From the NCBI GenBank assembly GCA_905182985.1, contig CAJJDN010000099.1, positions 212,040 to 276,039 of the forward strand: a stretch of DNA of 64,000 bases, read 5' to 3'. Within the stretch, counting starts at the first letter, position 1. Every line of letters begins with the position of its first letter. The translations under genes and the position numbers were made by a program. This document shows positions 13,678 through 24,565 of this stretch, piece after piece. This DNA comes from Paramecium sonneborni. Lineage: Eukaryota > Ciliophora > Oligohymenophorea > Peniculida > Parameciidae. The notes beneath the pieces were generated by a model. The model searched no databases, had not been told where the DNA came from, and was given only the letters and a program-made list of their open reading frames with translations.

Positions 13678-14246
13678 AAAGGAAAGCATCTTCTATATTT
13701 ATTTTGTTCAAAATATTCAAATTAAAAAAAATAATTCAAATACCTAATATATTTTTATATGAATAAAGTTTATATATTTCTTACTGTCTTAATTTTTAAA
13801 TAGCCTTAAAAGTGTGTATTATTCGAAGTAATACAAACATATAATCTGGATTTGTAAATTTTTTTAATATAAATTAACAATATTTTTGTTAAAATAATTT
13901 CTATGATAATCTTTGATGAATAAATCTTATAAATTTTCTTTTATTTAACCTAAATCTTTTTTTGCCTATATTAATTTTTTTGTGATTATCTACTCGATAC
14001 AAATCAATTAATATATAATCCGATAAATTATTGTAAATAAATATTCATATTGTTTTTGAAAATATTATGAATTATAATTTCGAGTACATTTTTCTCTTAA
14101 TTTTACTACATAGTTAATTAGAGAATAATAATAAATAAGATGATTTTGAAAGTAATTGATTAAAATCTTTGAAAAATTCTAAAATTATCAAATAAACTAA
14201 TTTGAATTATAAAAATCTTAACTTTGAACTATACAATTTAAGGAAT
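13678..14246. other. Gap with a short signal-peptide-like frame
   Basis: Mostly A+T-rich, without clear coding to about 14050. At 14051 an ATG opens a 30-codon frame (MNYNFEYIFLLILLHS, signal-peptide-like) that meets TGA at 14138-14140. The same frame is then open for the following gene. I could not find an intron that removes this TGA, so the true start of the next gene may lie here. Confidence 0.35.
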
Positions 14247-14995
14247 ATGTTCAATCATGTTCATTAATACGATAAAATAAAAATAGATTTTGATTTTATT
14301 GTATATTCAATAAAATTGTCTCTTGTTACAAATCGAAAAAAATGGAGAAATGTTTTAAAAGGGGCAAATATAAACATGCAGAGAAAAATTATAATAAATA
14401 ATATTAAAATCTAATTAGTCTCTGAATTCTCTAATTTTTATGTTCATATCTATTCAGAGCACATCCTAAAACTTCTTCTTGAAAATAATTCTGAATCCAT
14501 TGTTAAAGAAATTCTTCTTTAAGATTTTGGAGGAGTTATAGCTGTGTCTAATGAATATAATGAGTTTCTTTAATTAGAATGCTTTTCGACTAAGATCAAT
14601 TAATTTATCCCTAATTAATCTAAATAGGACACAATTGATTATTCAACATCATTTGTTATTGGAAGCCATCCTTATATAAATTGTTCACTTTTTGATGAAG
14701 TTTCATTTGATTTCTAGAATTAAGGTGATTGCATTAAATATATTTTTATATATTTTTTTATTTTACATGATTTCGATAATATTTATAAATAGCTAAATAC
14801 AATGATTTCTCGAATAACTTCATAATATATATATTTATATAATAATTCAATCAAAAAAATTGAAAAATTTATCATTACAATTATTACTAAATCCTATTTA
14901 TATAGTAATCAATATGAGGCTTTGTAGGTAATTTTTGATATTATTCATATAAAACTAAGGCTTATTAATAAGAATTTTAATAATTAAGTTTTTGA
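14247..14995 (+). CDS. Hypothetical protein, start and 3' end uncertain
   Basis: A long open frame with coding-like composition (KKWRNVLKGANINMQRKI, SIVKEILLQDFGGVIAVSN, SFVIGSHPYINCSLFDE) and no recognised domain. The frame is open upstream as far as the TGA at 14138-14140, so the first exon is unresolved. Removing a 31-base GTA...AAG intron near 14929-14959 gives the stop at 14993-14995. The last 120 bases overlap the 3' end of the opposing gene, so this gene may in fact end earlier, near 14740. I do not recognise a family. Confidence 0.45.
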
Positions 14996-15910
14996 ATAGC
15001 TTAATATATTTTAGAAATTTATAATCTGTCTTAATCTGTTAATTTTGATCTTGAAACTTTAACAGCCTTATTTATGTAATCATATAATTCAATTAAAGCA
15101 TATTCATTAACTTTGATTTATTCAATTTTTTATTCAATTTTAAATATTACTGTCTTAATTGTAGCAATATCATTTGCATTGATGATTTCATTTAAATTGT
15201 CAATAGTTTTTTATAAGATTTACTTGGTTTCTGGTAATTTTAATACACTATATTATTAATTAATAAAATACGTTAATTGATAACTTAAAGCATCTTTCAA
15301 GGTATTTAATTTATTATTCAATTTTTCAATATTATTATCTTTAATCTAATAAAATGAATCATCAGATTAAAAGTTATGAATGACAGATAATTCTAAGTTT
15401 TTCGATTTTTTGAATTAATAAAGAAAATCTTCTACTAATGCACACATTTATTATAACTCTGGTTCATGTTTTGATTTTCCAATTTAAGAATACATAGAAT
15501 ATTCAAGGGCTATTTATGAGACTTCTTCTTATATTTTCTTATCGTTTTAGCTAATACTTTCTCTATTATTTTGTATGAGATTTAAAACTTTGTCTTTGAG
15601 ATTTGTAATGCCAATAAAAACAGATGGATCATCACTAATAATTGAAAAATCACTGAGAACCTCAAAAATATAAATTAATCTATTGTACATTAGATAAGTT
15701 CTATTCATTTAATACTAATTTTTCATCTTTCTCATTTTCTGTTTTTCTTTATATTTTATATGATTAACCAAATGTAATTCTTTCTTTATCATCTTATTTC
15801 TTTTCTGATTATCGAAATGAATATTTATCAACAATATCTTAAATTGATGGTCTTGGTAAACTATCACTAGTTTAATTAACTTCTTGAAAATTTGGATTAT
15901 TGAATAGCAT
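14872..15910 (-). CDS. Hypothetical helical protein (about 340 aa)
   Basis: Starts MLFNNPNFQEVNQ, only 52 bases from the divergent P-loop gene. A 22-base GTT...AAG intron near 15740-15761 must be removed to join KERITF to EKQKMRKMKNQYQ. The rest is open to TGA at 14872-14874. The protein is rich in Leu, Ile, Lys and Gln with heptad-like spacing (LPETKQILQKTIDNLNEI, YALIELYDYINKAVK). It ends in a repeat-like helical part (IQKLNYQNSYQQALVLYEQY) that resembles helical hairpins of trafficking proteins. That resemblance is too weak to name a function. No membrane segment is seen. Confidence 0.6.
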
Positions 15911-15962
15911 TATTTTTAATTAATTAATTTATATTTTTAAAAAAAATTAAATCAGATAGATT

Positions 15963-18339
15963 ATGAGGTAAAACATTTCACAATAGATTTAGTTATACAT
16001 TATTAAATGGGGAAAAGGTCAAGGAGAGAATTTTATAAAAATTAAACTATAAAGGAGATGAGGATCGAAAAAAATAATTAGATTTATATTTAGATGAATT
16101 AAATAAATTAGGATTTTACATAGAATTATTACCTTAAATTGAACCAAAGTTTTTTGTTGAAAAACAAGGTTTCTCTATAAAAGAAGCACTAATATTAACA
16201 AGAGGTGAAAAATAAGTTAGACCAACTGATGAAGAAATAAATTAATTAAAATATGATGAAGAAACAAACATTTTAAAATTGGAATTTTAAAATATACCTT
16301 TTGAGAATTAGAATAAAAAATAATATATTTTAATTCTTGGTCCACCTAATAGAGGTAAAACTACTTTCATTTTTAATATTATAAATAATATATTTAATGT
16401 TTAATATAATAGTATGTATAGAGTTAAAAAGAAAGCATAAGAATAAAAAGAATATTTTGATGAATATCATATATAAATATCAGGCAAAAATTATGTCTTT
16501 GTAGATTTTAGAGGAATTGGAGATTTAAAACTTGATTTTTTAGGTTTAGATTAAACTGGGCATACTAATTTATATGTTTAAATTTTAGTTTATATCAAGG
16601 ATAAACTAAAAGAGAATTCTACAATAGCTGCAATATTTTATATAAATTCTTCATCTATTAATAGATTATCGGAAGATGAATCTTATTGTTTACAACGTTT
16701 TTTTGAAATGATTCCTAAAACTATAATCTAGAATAATAAATTCTTTTTAATTCTAACTTATTGTACTGATAATTAACCTAAAATGACTATTTATGAAAAA
16801 TCAAGTTCAACACCATAAGACTTAAAAAATTTAATAAGTACTAAAAATTTAGCATAAGAATTAAAATTTTGGTATGGTATAAATAATAAACCTTTATATG
16901 AACCCATAATTTTATAAGAAGAACAATAAGATTTACAATAACAATAAAAAGAGAATCAAAATGATTCCTTAAGTAAAGAACTTTAGGAGTTAATTAAGAA
17001 TATTGAAATAAATGATAATGGTTGTTTAAATCCTTAAGGAGATGCAAATGATGGACATGAATTAGTTGAAAATTAAGATGATTAATAGAATTAAATTGCT
17101 GAAAATAAATAATAAGTAGAATTAGGCGAAGGATAATTATAAAAGTTTTAGTATAATTTAATGACAAATGTAATAAAAGAAATAATTCAAAAAGTTGATA
17201 AATTATCACATTAAAATGATAATTAGAAAATTTTAAAATTTTTTGAGAATTAATTGAAGTATGAAAATGATATACTCGATTTGTTAAAAATATACTAATC
17301 AAAAAAAAGTCCAGAACAAATATAAAAAGAAGAAATGAAATAATTTACAACTACTTATTTAGTTTATGAATTTAAATAGTTATAAGAAAAAGAAATAATT
17401 ATAACTAAAAAAGGATCTAAAGTTCTTATGTGTAATGTTTGTCATTTGAAATGTCATCTTAATTGTTACATGAGAAGTGCTGAAGATAGAGTAAGAATTT
17501 GTAGAAAATTTAATGAAAATTTAGAATGCACAAAATGTTAAAAAAATTAAAAAGAAGGTAATAAAGTTAAGAAATGTGGACCTTCTGATCATATTCTTCT
17601 AGGACTAGGCTAAGAAATTTTTAAAAAAACATAAATAACATTAATTAATTATGTTAATTATTCAAACATTAAAAATTATTTACCTTTGAATAAAAAATCT
17701 AAGGCATTAAATCGACTTAAATAAACAGCAGCTATAAAAGCATAGCTTAGTTATTAAGATTAAATTTAAAAAATTAAAGTTAATATTTCAAGTTCTATTT
17801 AATCTAATGAAAGTGAAGAAAATTGCATCAATATAGATTTAAATAAAAGAGCAAAATATTTGGATGCCATGATGATTTAATTAGAAAATAATAACTAAAA
17901 TGGTGATGGTTTTTACTAAAAATTACAAGAATAAATTGAAATTTATAAAAATTTTGAAAAATAAAAAAATAATCATAATAATAACGGTTTAAATGTTTTA
18001 GAAACTTAATTGATTAATTTATAATCTTAACCTTTGAATTAATAATAACCATAATAATAATCACCTAAATAACAATAACCATAATAATAATCACCATAAT
18101 AATAATAACCATAAAAGTAAAATAATGTAAATATTCCTAGTTTATCACTTGGGAATTCAAGTATAAGTTAACAATAAAATTCATACATGTCTTTTAGACA
18201 ATAATAAAGTTTTTTATAAAATAATGAATTTAATAACAATAGATAATAATAAAATGACGAACCTTAATAATAATAACTATAAAATTCTGCAATGTTTAAC
18301 ATCTTAAATGATTAATAACCTTTAATAACATAAAATTGA
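15963..18339 (+). CDS. P-loop GTPase-like protein with cysteine-rich segment and polyQ tail
   Basis: After the first codons a 19-base intron (GTA...TAG, about 15967-15985) joins MR to FSYTLLNGEKVKE. The frame then stays open to TGA at 18337-18339, giving about 785 residues. From residue about 115 there is a P-loop NTPase core: Walker A GPPNRGKTT, a G3/Walker B-like VFVDFRGIGD, and a G4-like LILTYCTDN. This resembles AIG1/septin-type GTPases but is not assignable to one family. A later segment is cysteine/histidine-rich (CNVCHLKCHLNC, ECTKCQKNQ, KKCGPSDH) and could bind zinc. The C-terminus is glutamine-rich with a short tandem repeat. The middle acidic linker is probably disordered. Function is unknown; nucleotide binding is likely. 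Confidence 0.75.
18040..18120 (+). repeat. Short tandem repeat coding polyglutamine/proline
   Basis: Imperfect units of about 15 bases built on CCATAATAATAATCA sit inside the 3' part of the P-loop gene. With TAA read as glutamine they encode repeats of the QPQQQS type. The units stay in frame, and such tracts are prone to length change. Confidence 0.7.
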
Positions 18340-18552
18340 AGATTATCCCTAGTTGATTTCTATATTTTATATCATAAATATAAAAAATATAATAAAAATA
18401 ATTTTTAAAGGTAATCATCAACTAACCTAAAAAATATTTATGTTAAATTGTAAATTATAAATTATTTTATTATTTTTTATTATTATTTTTATTAGACTAC
18501 ATAACAAAAAAATAATAATATTTTATCTTCTATTATTAATTTTTTCAAATTT

Positions 18553-20782
18553 ATGTTAAAATTGAATTCCTTTATATATATAAATAGTTATTTATCTATA
18601 AGCAATTTTTCTACAGTGACTAAATCTACTTATATTGATAAATGGCCTTTTGATTATACTTATTCTAAAATGTTTGTTAAATTAATTCATTTTAATTAAT
18701 AATTGATTTAATCTAAAGTAAAATCATAAATAAAAACGATAAAAATAAGATATAAACAAGAATTATAAAAAATATTCTATTTGAGAAATACTATAGAACT
18801 AATTAAAAAGATGAAATCAAATAATCTACCGTTGTTTATTTAGTATATGGATTTAAAGGCTAATAGGAAATTATAAATGTAAGTCTATTGATTATATTTT
18901 AATATAAAAAGTTTAAGTTATTCAAAAAAATGCATTAGAAGCATTATTAATTAATATAATTAAATTCATAATAAACTTAAAATAAGTTCTGGTATAAAGA
19001 GAAGATTTTAAATTAAAAGTTTTAAAGTATTAATAATAATTATTAGTATTTTTAGATACCAATTAATCATCTAAAAGATTTATGCCTTGATAAATTTTAT
19101 AATTTTTTTAAACAAAAATAATATTTAGATGATTTTAAAGTATATAATTGTAATTTATAAATATTTTAAAAATTCAAAGCTAATCCCTAATGAATTCGGA
19201 ATATAATGTATAATTGTAATTGTTATAGGAAACAATGAAAGATAATATTAATCTATTAACATAATGCAAGAAATCTGAAATATTGGAATTCAATCATTAT
19301 TATGTAGGTTTTCAATATTTATTTTGTTTGGTGCATAAACTCAAAATTTTTATAATTGATAAGAGCTATATATAAGAGAAATTGAGTTTGTTGTAGAATC
19401 ATTATATAAATATTCACTATCGAAGTTAGTAAATAAAAACATTATTTGATGAATATTATTATTCAGAAAATAAAGTACTAGCAATTTATGAAGAAATGAA
19501 ATAAAAAATAATTGAAAAATATTCAGAATCAAACACTCCCCTATTAGACATTTCAAATGAAATTAAAAGCCTTAAAGGTGAATTTCAATTTAATTTATCA
19601 AAAATAAATATAAAAGATCAGAATAAATTATATTTTAGTCATAAAGAAGAGGATTTAGCAAATAATGTATTATTTGAGAAGGCTATGCAAAATTGTTATT
19701 CAAACTATGAAAATAGATTAGATTCATTTGTAGCTATTTAATCATAAAAGCTTATTTTAAAAACAAATTTACATGAAATAGCATTAATATAATATTGGTT
19801 ATTGAAGACTTCAATTTATTAATAAAAAGAAAAGGAAGATAAAAATGAAACAGAATTAGTTATTGAAAAATAGAAGAGTATGTTTTATTTTATAATAATG
19901 AATTAAGAAAAATATAAAATAGAAGTAAATTAACAATAATTAGAGCTATTTATTTGTTTGTTGAATAATAATTTATTTGAGGAATTTATAGAATAAAAAA
20001 TGAATATTTTGAATTATTTTGAACCATTAAATTTAGAACATTAACCATTATTGAGTTCAACAATGAAAGTTCAATACTATTAATTCAAGGATTGCACTTT
20101 TAGAATAGTTTAAAAATTGAATGATGATTTCAATTAATTGATATATTCATTAGAAATTTTAGGAATAGAGAATAAATTTTATTCAGTGATTGATACAGAA
20201 AATATTTAATTATTAGAATTGAGATTAAAAGGATTTCCTCAATAAGATTTATCAACTATCTTTAAAGATCCTGATCTTATTTATAAATATTTTATGAAAA
20301 AGATTTATCACAATTTAAACCCAGAGAGTGATCCTTAAATAATAAGTAATAAAATTAAAATTGGTTCAATAATTTTATCAGATAGATCGATTTATTAACA
20401 TGCAGCTCTATATTTGGGTTGTGATTTAGTTTTTCATTACACAAATGAACAATTTGATAATATTAATTAAACAAGAAATGGTCATTTTTTTAAACCTGAA
20501 AGATTTGCTATTTTTATGAAAGGAACATCAATATTAACAGAATTATAACTAGTTTTTTTATTAAGAGATAAGTAAGAATTGTTAGAAAAAGCTTTAAAGA
20601 AATAAAATGAAAAAATAGAATTTGATTTAACAAAATATAATTGTGAACATATGGTATTTGAAATTTTAACAAATTTCAAGTATTCATCTCAAATAGATTA
20701 AAGTTTTTTTAAGAATATTGGAGCTAATGTAGCAAAATACTTTGGTTTTTTAGGTTCATCTTAGACATTTCAATCTAATTGA
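18553..20782 (+). CDS. LRAT-fold (NlpC/P60-like) domain protein
   Basis: The C-terminal 150 residues show the three-part catalytic pattern of the lecithin:retinol acyltransferase fold: a first histidine in QHAALYLG, a second in LVFHYTNEQ, and the nucleophile cysteine in KYNCEHMVFEIL. LRAT/HRASLS members act as thiol acyltransferases or phospholipases on lipids. The N-terminal 500 residues are helical, rich in Q, E and K, and carry no recognised domain. A 33-base intron removes the TGA near 18890. One or two more short introns between about 19055 and 19230 are needed to keep frame, but I could not place them. Downstream the frame is continuous to TGA at 20780-20782. The LRAT call rests on motif order and spacing. 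Confidence 0.75.
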
Positions 20783-20971
20783 AATTGATATTTATAATAA
20801 TATAAAGATTATTAATTAAGATATATTTAATGATTGGTATTAATATAATGTTGAATATATTATATTACTAATAATAAAATGTAAGATGGTAGAGAATAGA
20901 ATGCATTAAAATAAGAAAAGATAGTTTTATTGGTAATATTATATATTAATTACTTAAAATATAACTTATAA

Positions 20972-22506
20972 ATGGACACATTAAAGAATTTAGCAAATAA
21001 TCTTACAAATAGAGAATAGAATAATACTACAAGTGGTAAAGTAGTTCCATTGGAAGAGAAAGATAAAGAACCATTATCAGGAAAAGGAGCTTTATTTAAG
21101 TAATATAAATTTAGGATTATGAAGTATGGCTGATGAATTACAGATGGCAGCAAGTAAAGGAATTTAAAAACTAAAATAATCTGTAGATAATGCAAAAGCA
21201 GATGTAAAATAAGGTTTTAGTTAATTGGATGATAAGTAATAGATAGATTGAATATAATGTAGATTAAAGTTGATGTTGAAGTAATATACTCATTAAATAA
21301 ATTTATGGGCAAGATCAAAGGTGTTATCATCAGTAATAATAGTGATTGAGAAATTTAGACCATCAGTTAAAGAAAGTCTTAAAGATCCTGATATGTGTTA
21401 ATGTGTTAAAAATTTAGTATCTAGAAATATATATTGATTAATAGATTGATGATACTGTAGATGCAACATGGCCAGAAATAGTAGATGAAGTTAAATATCA
21501 ATTAATGTTGAAAATGGCAGATCCTTATACAGAAATAGAAGAAAAGTAATAAACTATTGCTTGTTTATATCCTTTTATTTGGATAAGGAATTGGTATCTC
21601 TATTCAAATTATCCATATGACAGGAGTGTTTGGAAATAATATAAAACAATGTATTTATAATACTTAATTAAATTATATTAGTTCTTATTGGTTTTGGTAT
21701 TTAGTATCAGCTATCCCATTTTATGGTATTTCATAATATTTTTATGTTTTGGATTTTATAATGATTGATAAAGGAGATGAATATTAATTAGTAAAATTCA
21801 TTTTAAGTTTTAAAACGTAAATTATAATAATAATATAATAGAATGTTCTTTATAACTTAAGGTGTGATGAAAGCCTTGATTGGTTATTTTATGCTTTATG
21901 CTTGTACAACAATGAATTATATTGATAATACTTATTAAGAAGATTGTACTAGAAAAGGTCCAGGAGCAAGCATAGAAGTTTTTTCAGAAGTTATAGGATA
22001 AGCTGCATAAGTAGTTTTAATTTGGTTAGCCTTTTTTTTATTGGCATGTTCTAAATAAAAAGGAAAACCTGTATTTTAATATGATGATACTCCATAAATT
22101 TAAGAAGGATGTTTTGAAAGAGGTGGACGATTAAAATATTTTATGATTTGGGATATTTTTGCATTAGGAGCTAGTATTGGATTATTTTGGTTAGTTTATT
22201 TAACTTAAAACACTAAACCTAATTTTGATAATTCAGGAGATTTTGTAATTTTTTATGAATTTATTAAAATAGATTTATTTTACTGAAATTTGTTATGGTT
22301 TACTCAGTTTTCCATTTTTAATATTTAATATTCCATTTGTTAATGGAAGATTAACCAAAGCTAAAGAAACTGCATATGATAGAAAAGGAAATTGTTTACC
22401 TGCTATTGATGGATTAAGAAAATAAATAAAAACTAATCAAGAAGAAGAAACCAATCTTTTATTAAATACACTTACAATTGATGTTGGAGAAGTTTTTGAT
22501 GGGTGA
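20972..22506 (+). CDS. Conserved protist multi-pass membrane protein
   Basis: Starts MDTLKNLANNLTNRE. At least three introns (near 21100, 21235 and 21418; 25-28 bases) are needed, and others probably occur around 21700-21860. A soluble N-terminal part contains DDTVDATWPEIVDEVKYQL. A membrane part of about four to six helices follows (IPFYGISQYFYVLDFIM, GVMKALIGYFMLYA, VVLIWLAFFLLAC, IFALGASIGLFWLVYL). A cytosolic tail ends in VGEVFDG. I recall this architecture, with a DxTVDAxWP-type segment before the membrane domain, from uncharacterised proteins of ciliates and oomycetes. That is memory, not a search. Function is unknown. Confidence 0.7.
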
Positions 22507-22800
22507 TTTATAATATTATTATTATTTTATCATAGAATTTTATTAATTATTATTAATATATTTTAATTAATTAAATAACCTAATAAAAAGGTTAAATTGC
22601 AGAATTAAAATAAAAATAATATTATTCTTATAACTGCAACATTTGTTTTAGTGGATAAAATTTATGTTTTAAATCATAATAATACAGTATATATTATAAA
22701 TAATAAAGCATATTCTTATTAAAATGATATTAAATTAAATTATTTCCAAGAATTCACTATTTGCGAAATAATTATTAATATATGTATAATATGAATAGTA

Positions 22801-23800
22801 ATGGAAAATCAATTTATTAAAAATACTTAATTTAATCTATAAAAATATGGGCAATCCTAAAAATCAGAATATTTTAAATGATTTTATCAACCAAAATTTT
22901 AATAATAATATACAAAATGTTAAATCTTCATTATTTAAAATATTTGATAATACCTGAAACAAAAAATCATTAAAAATTGCAAGAAGTATATGCATAAAAG
23001 ATATTCCTGGTAATCTTAGAAAATCAAAAAGATAGGAAAAAGAAATAATTATGAAATAACCTAAAATAAGTAGATATTATAATAAATGAATTTATGGGAT
23101 AAAACATAGAAATTGATAAAAATATTCATAAAGAAAATTTTCATTTAATGAGTACCTTCACAGCTAAGAGATCTTAAATGATTATCTAGAACATTTTATT
23201 ATTAAAAAAAAATAACCAAATAATAAGATAATCTTTATACAAGATGATTTAGGCATATTTTTCAAAAGTCGAATTGGATGATACTAAGGGTTATGAGGAT
23301 ATAAAATAAGCAATTCGAAAATTAGTTGAATGGCCGTTAAAATATCCTGAATAATTTAAAAAAATTAGGAATTAAAGGAATTTTGATTTATGGTCCTTCT
23401 TGAATGTTCATAATTATATTACTTATGTATCTAGTGTATTTAGCTTTTATAGTAATTAAATAGTCTTGATATATTTATTAAATATCATTAAAATATGTCA
23501 TAATTATTGCTATTACAAATATATCAGATTCTAGTGATAAAGTATTTTTAGACTTTGTAAGATTGATCATATAGTCTTTGCTAATGTATCCTAAATAAAG
23601 AAAATAATTATTAATGATTCTAATGCAGAAATTTATTAAATCTATAGAGAAAGTTGATATTTTTTTTTTTGAAGGATTTAATGTTCAATATAGAAATATT
23701 GAAAATGAATTTATTGAACTTAAGAAAAAAAATGGAATCATAGAAACCATATATAATTCATGGAAATCATATGCAATTCTTATAATTGGCTAAACTTTTT
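22801..23800 (+). pseudogene. Decayed Cdc48/p97-type AAA ATPase
   Basis: The stretch around 23268-23402 reads as an AAA module of the Cdc48/p97 class: VELDDTKGYEDIKQAI, then VEWPLKYPEQF, then IKGILIYGPS. It needs a frame change just before the last piece and meets TGA where Walker A should finish (GPPGxGKT is expected). About 100 bases on, KYVIIIAITNISD matches the sensor-1 region, followed after another frame change by IDHIVFANVS. Walker B, the arginine fingers and about 60 residues between Walker A and sensor-1 are missing. Upstream DNA has frames broken by TGA. I read this as a dead gene copy; the borders are approximate. Confidence 0.65.
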
Positions 23801-24198
23801 TAATGATTCAGAAAAATTTCTATATATATTGTAAAATAACAATATTAAATTTTCATTCTTATTTATTAATAACAGATTAATTAATAAAATTTATATTATT
23901 GATTAATTATAAAATCATACGATTAAAATGGCGATTTTAAAAAATAATAAAAAGTCAAATATTTTTACTATTTGGCTCTTAGTATTTATGAAATCTCAGT
24001 ATACTTATACAATATGATTAGAAAATTAATAAAACAGTTAAAATTCATAGTCTTAAAAATTTGAATGAGGAATATAATATACTAGAATAATCTTTAATCT
24101 CCTGAATAATGGATACTTAAAAAAGAATATATATATGTGAGACTATCTAAAGTATTGTTTGATAATTAAAGATTTATAGATTCATAAGAATAAAATAA
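23801..24198. other. Gap with no recognised gene
   Basis: A+T-rich DNA between the ATPase remnant and a small minus-strand gene. Short frames broken by TGA continue to about 24100 and may be more of the decayed gene. Nothing else stood out. Confidence 0.4.
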
Positions 24199-24447
24199 TC
24201 ATGAATATTTATGTATTCCTAGTATGCCTTTAACAGTGATTTTATTCTTTTCTATAGTTTATAAGCCAATTCTCTATTATCCTGGTTTAGAAATTCCAAT
24301 AACAAATTTATGCTTGGCTATTTTATGACTACAGAATTCTTATTCTGGAAGGAAGTGATTTATGTCTTCTAGGTCTGTATCTTAAAGATCATAATCTTTA
24401 GTTGGAAGAGATTTAAGGGATTCTGATTCTTTATCTGTGTAATTCAT
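24199..24447 (-). CDS. Small hypothetical protein (82 aa)
   Basis: An 83-codon frame starting MNYTDKESESLKSLP and ending in TGA at 24199-24201, with no intron. The first half is acidic. The second half is basic and compact (KIAKHKFVIGISKPGQQ, KNKITVKGILGIHKYS). There is no signal peptide or membrane segment. It lies 118 bases downstream of the channel gene on the same strand, in the spacing usual for this window. No family is recognised. Confidence 0.5.
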
Positions 24448-24565
24448 TGAAATGATTTAAAATGTCTAAAATTTAAAAATAAAATAAAATTGTGTAAAGA
24501 TAATATTGATATAAAAAGAGAAGATATAATTTCTAAAAATAGTATTGAAGTAATTTTAACTTAAA

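Noticed and set aside
18040..18120. CRISPR-like or minisatellite array
   Set aside because: The short repeats are in-frame polyglutamine coding in the P-loop gene, with no spacers.
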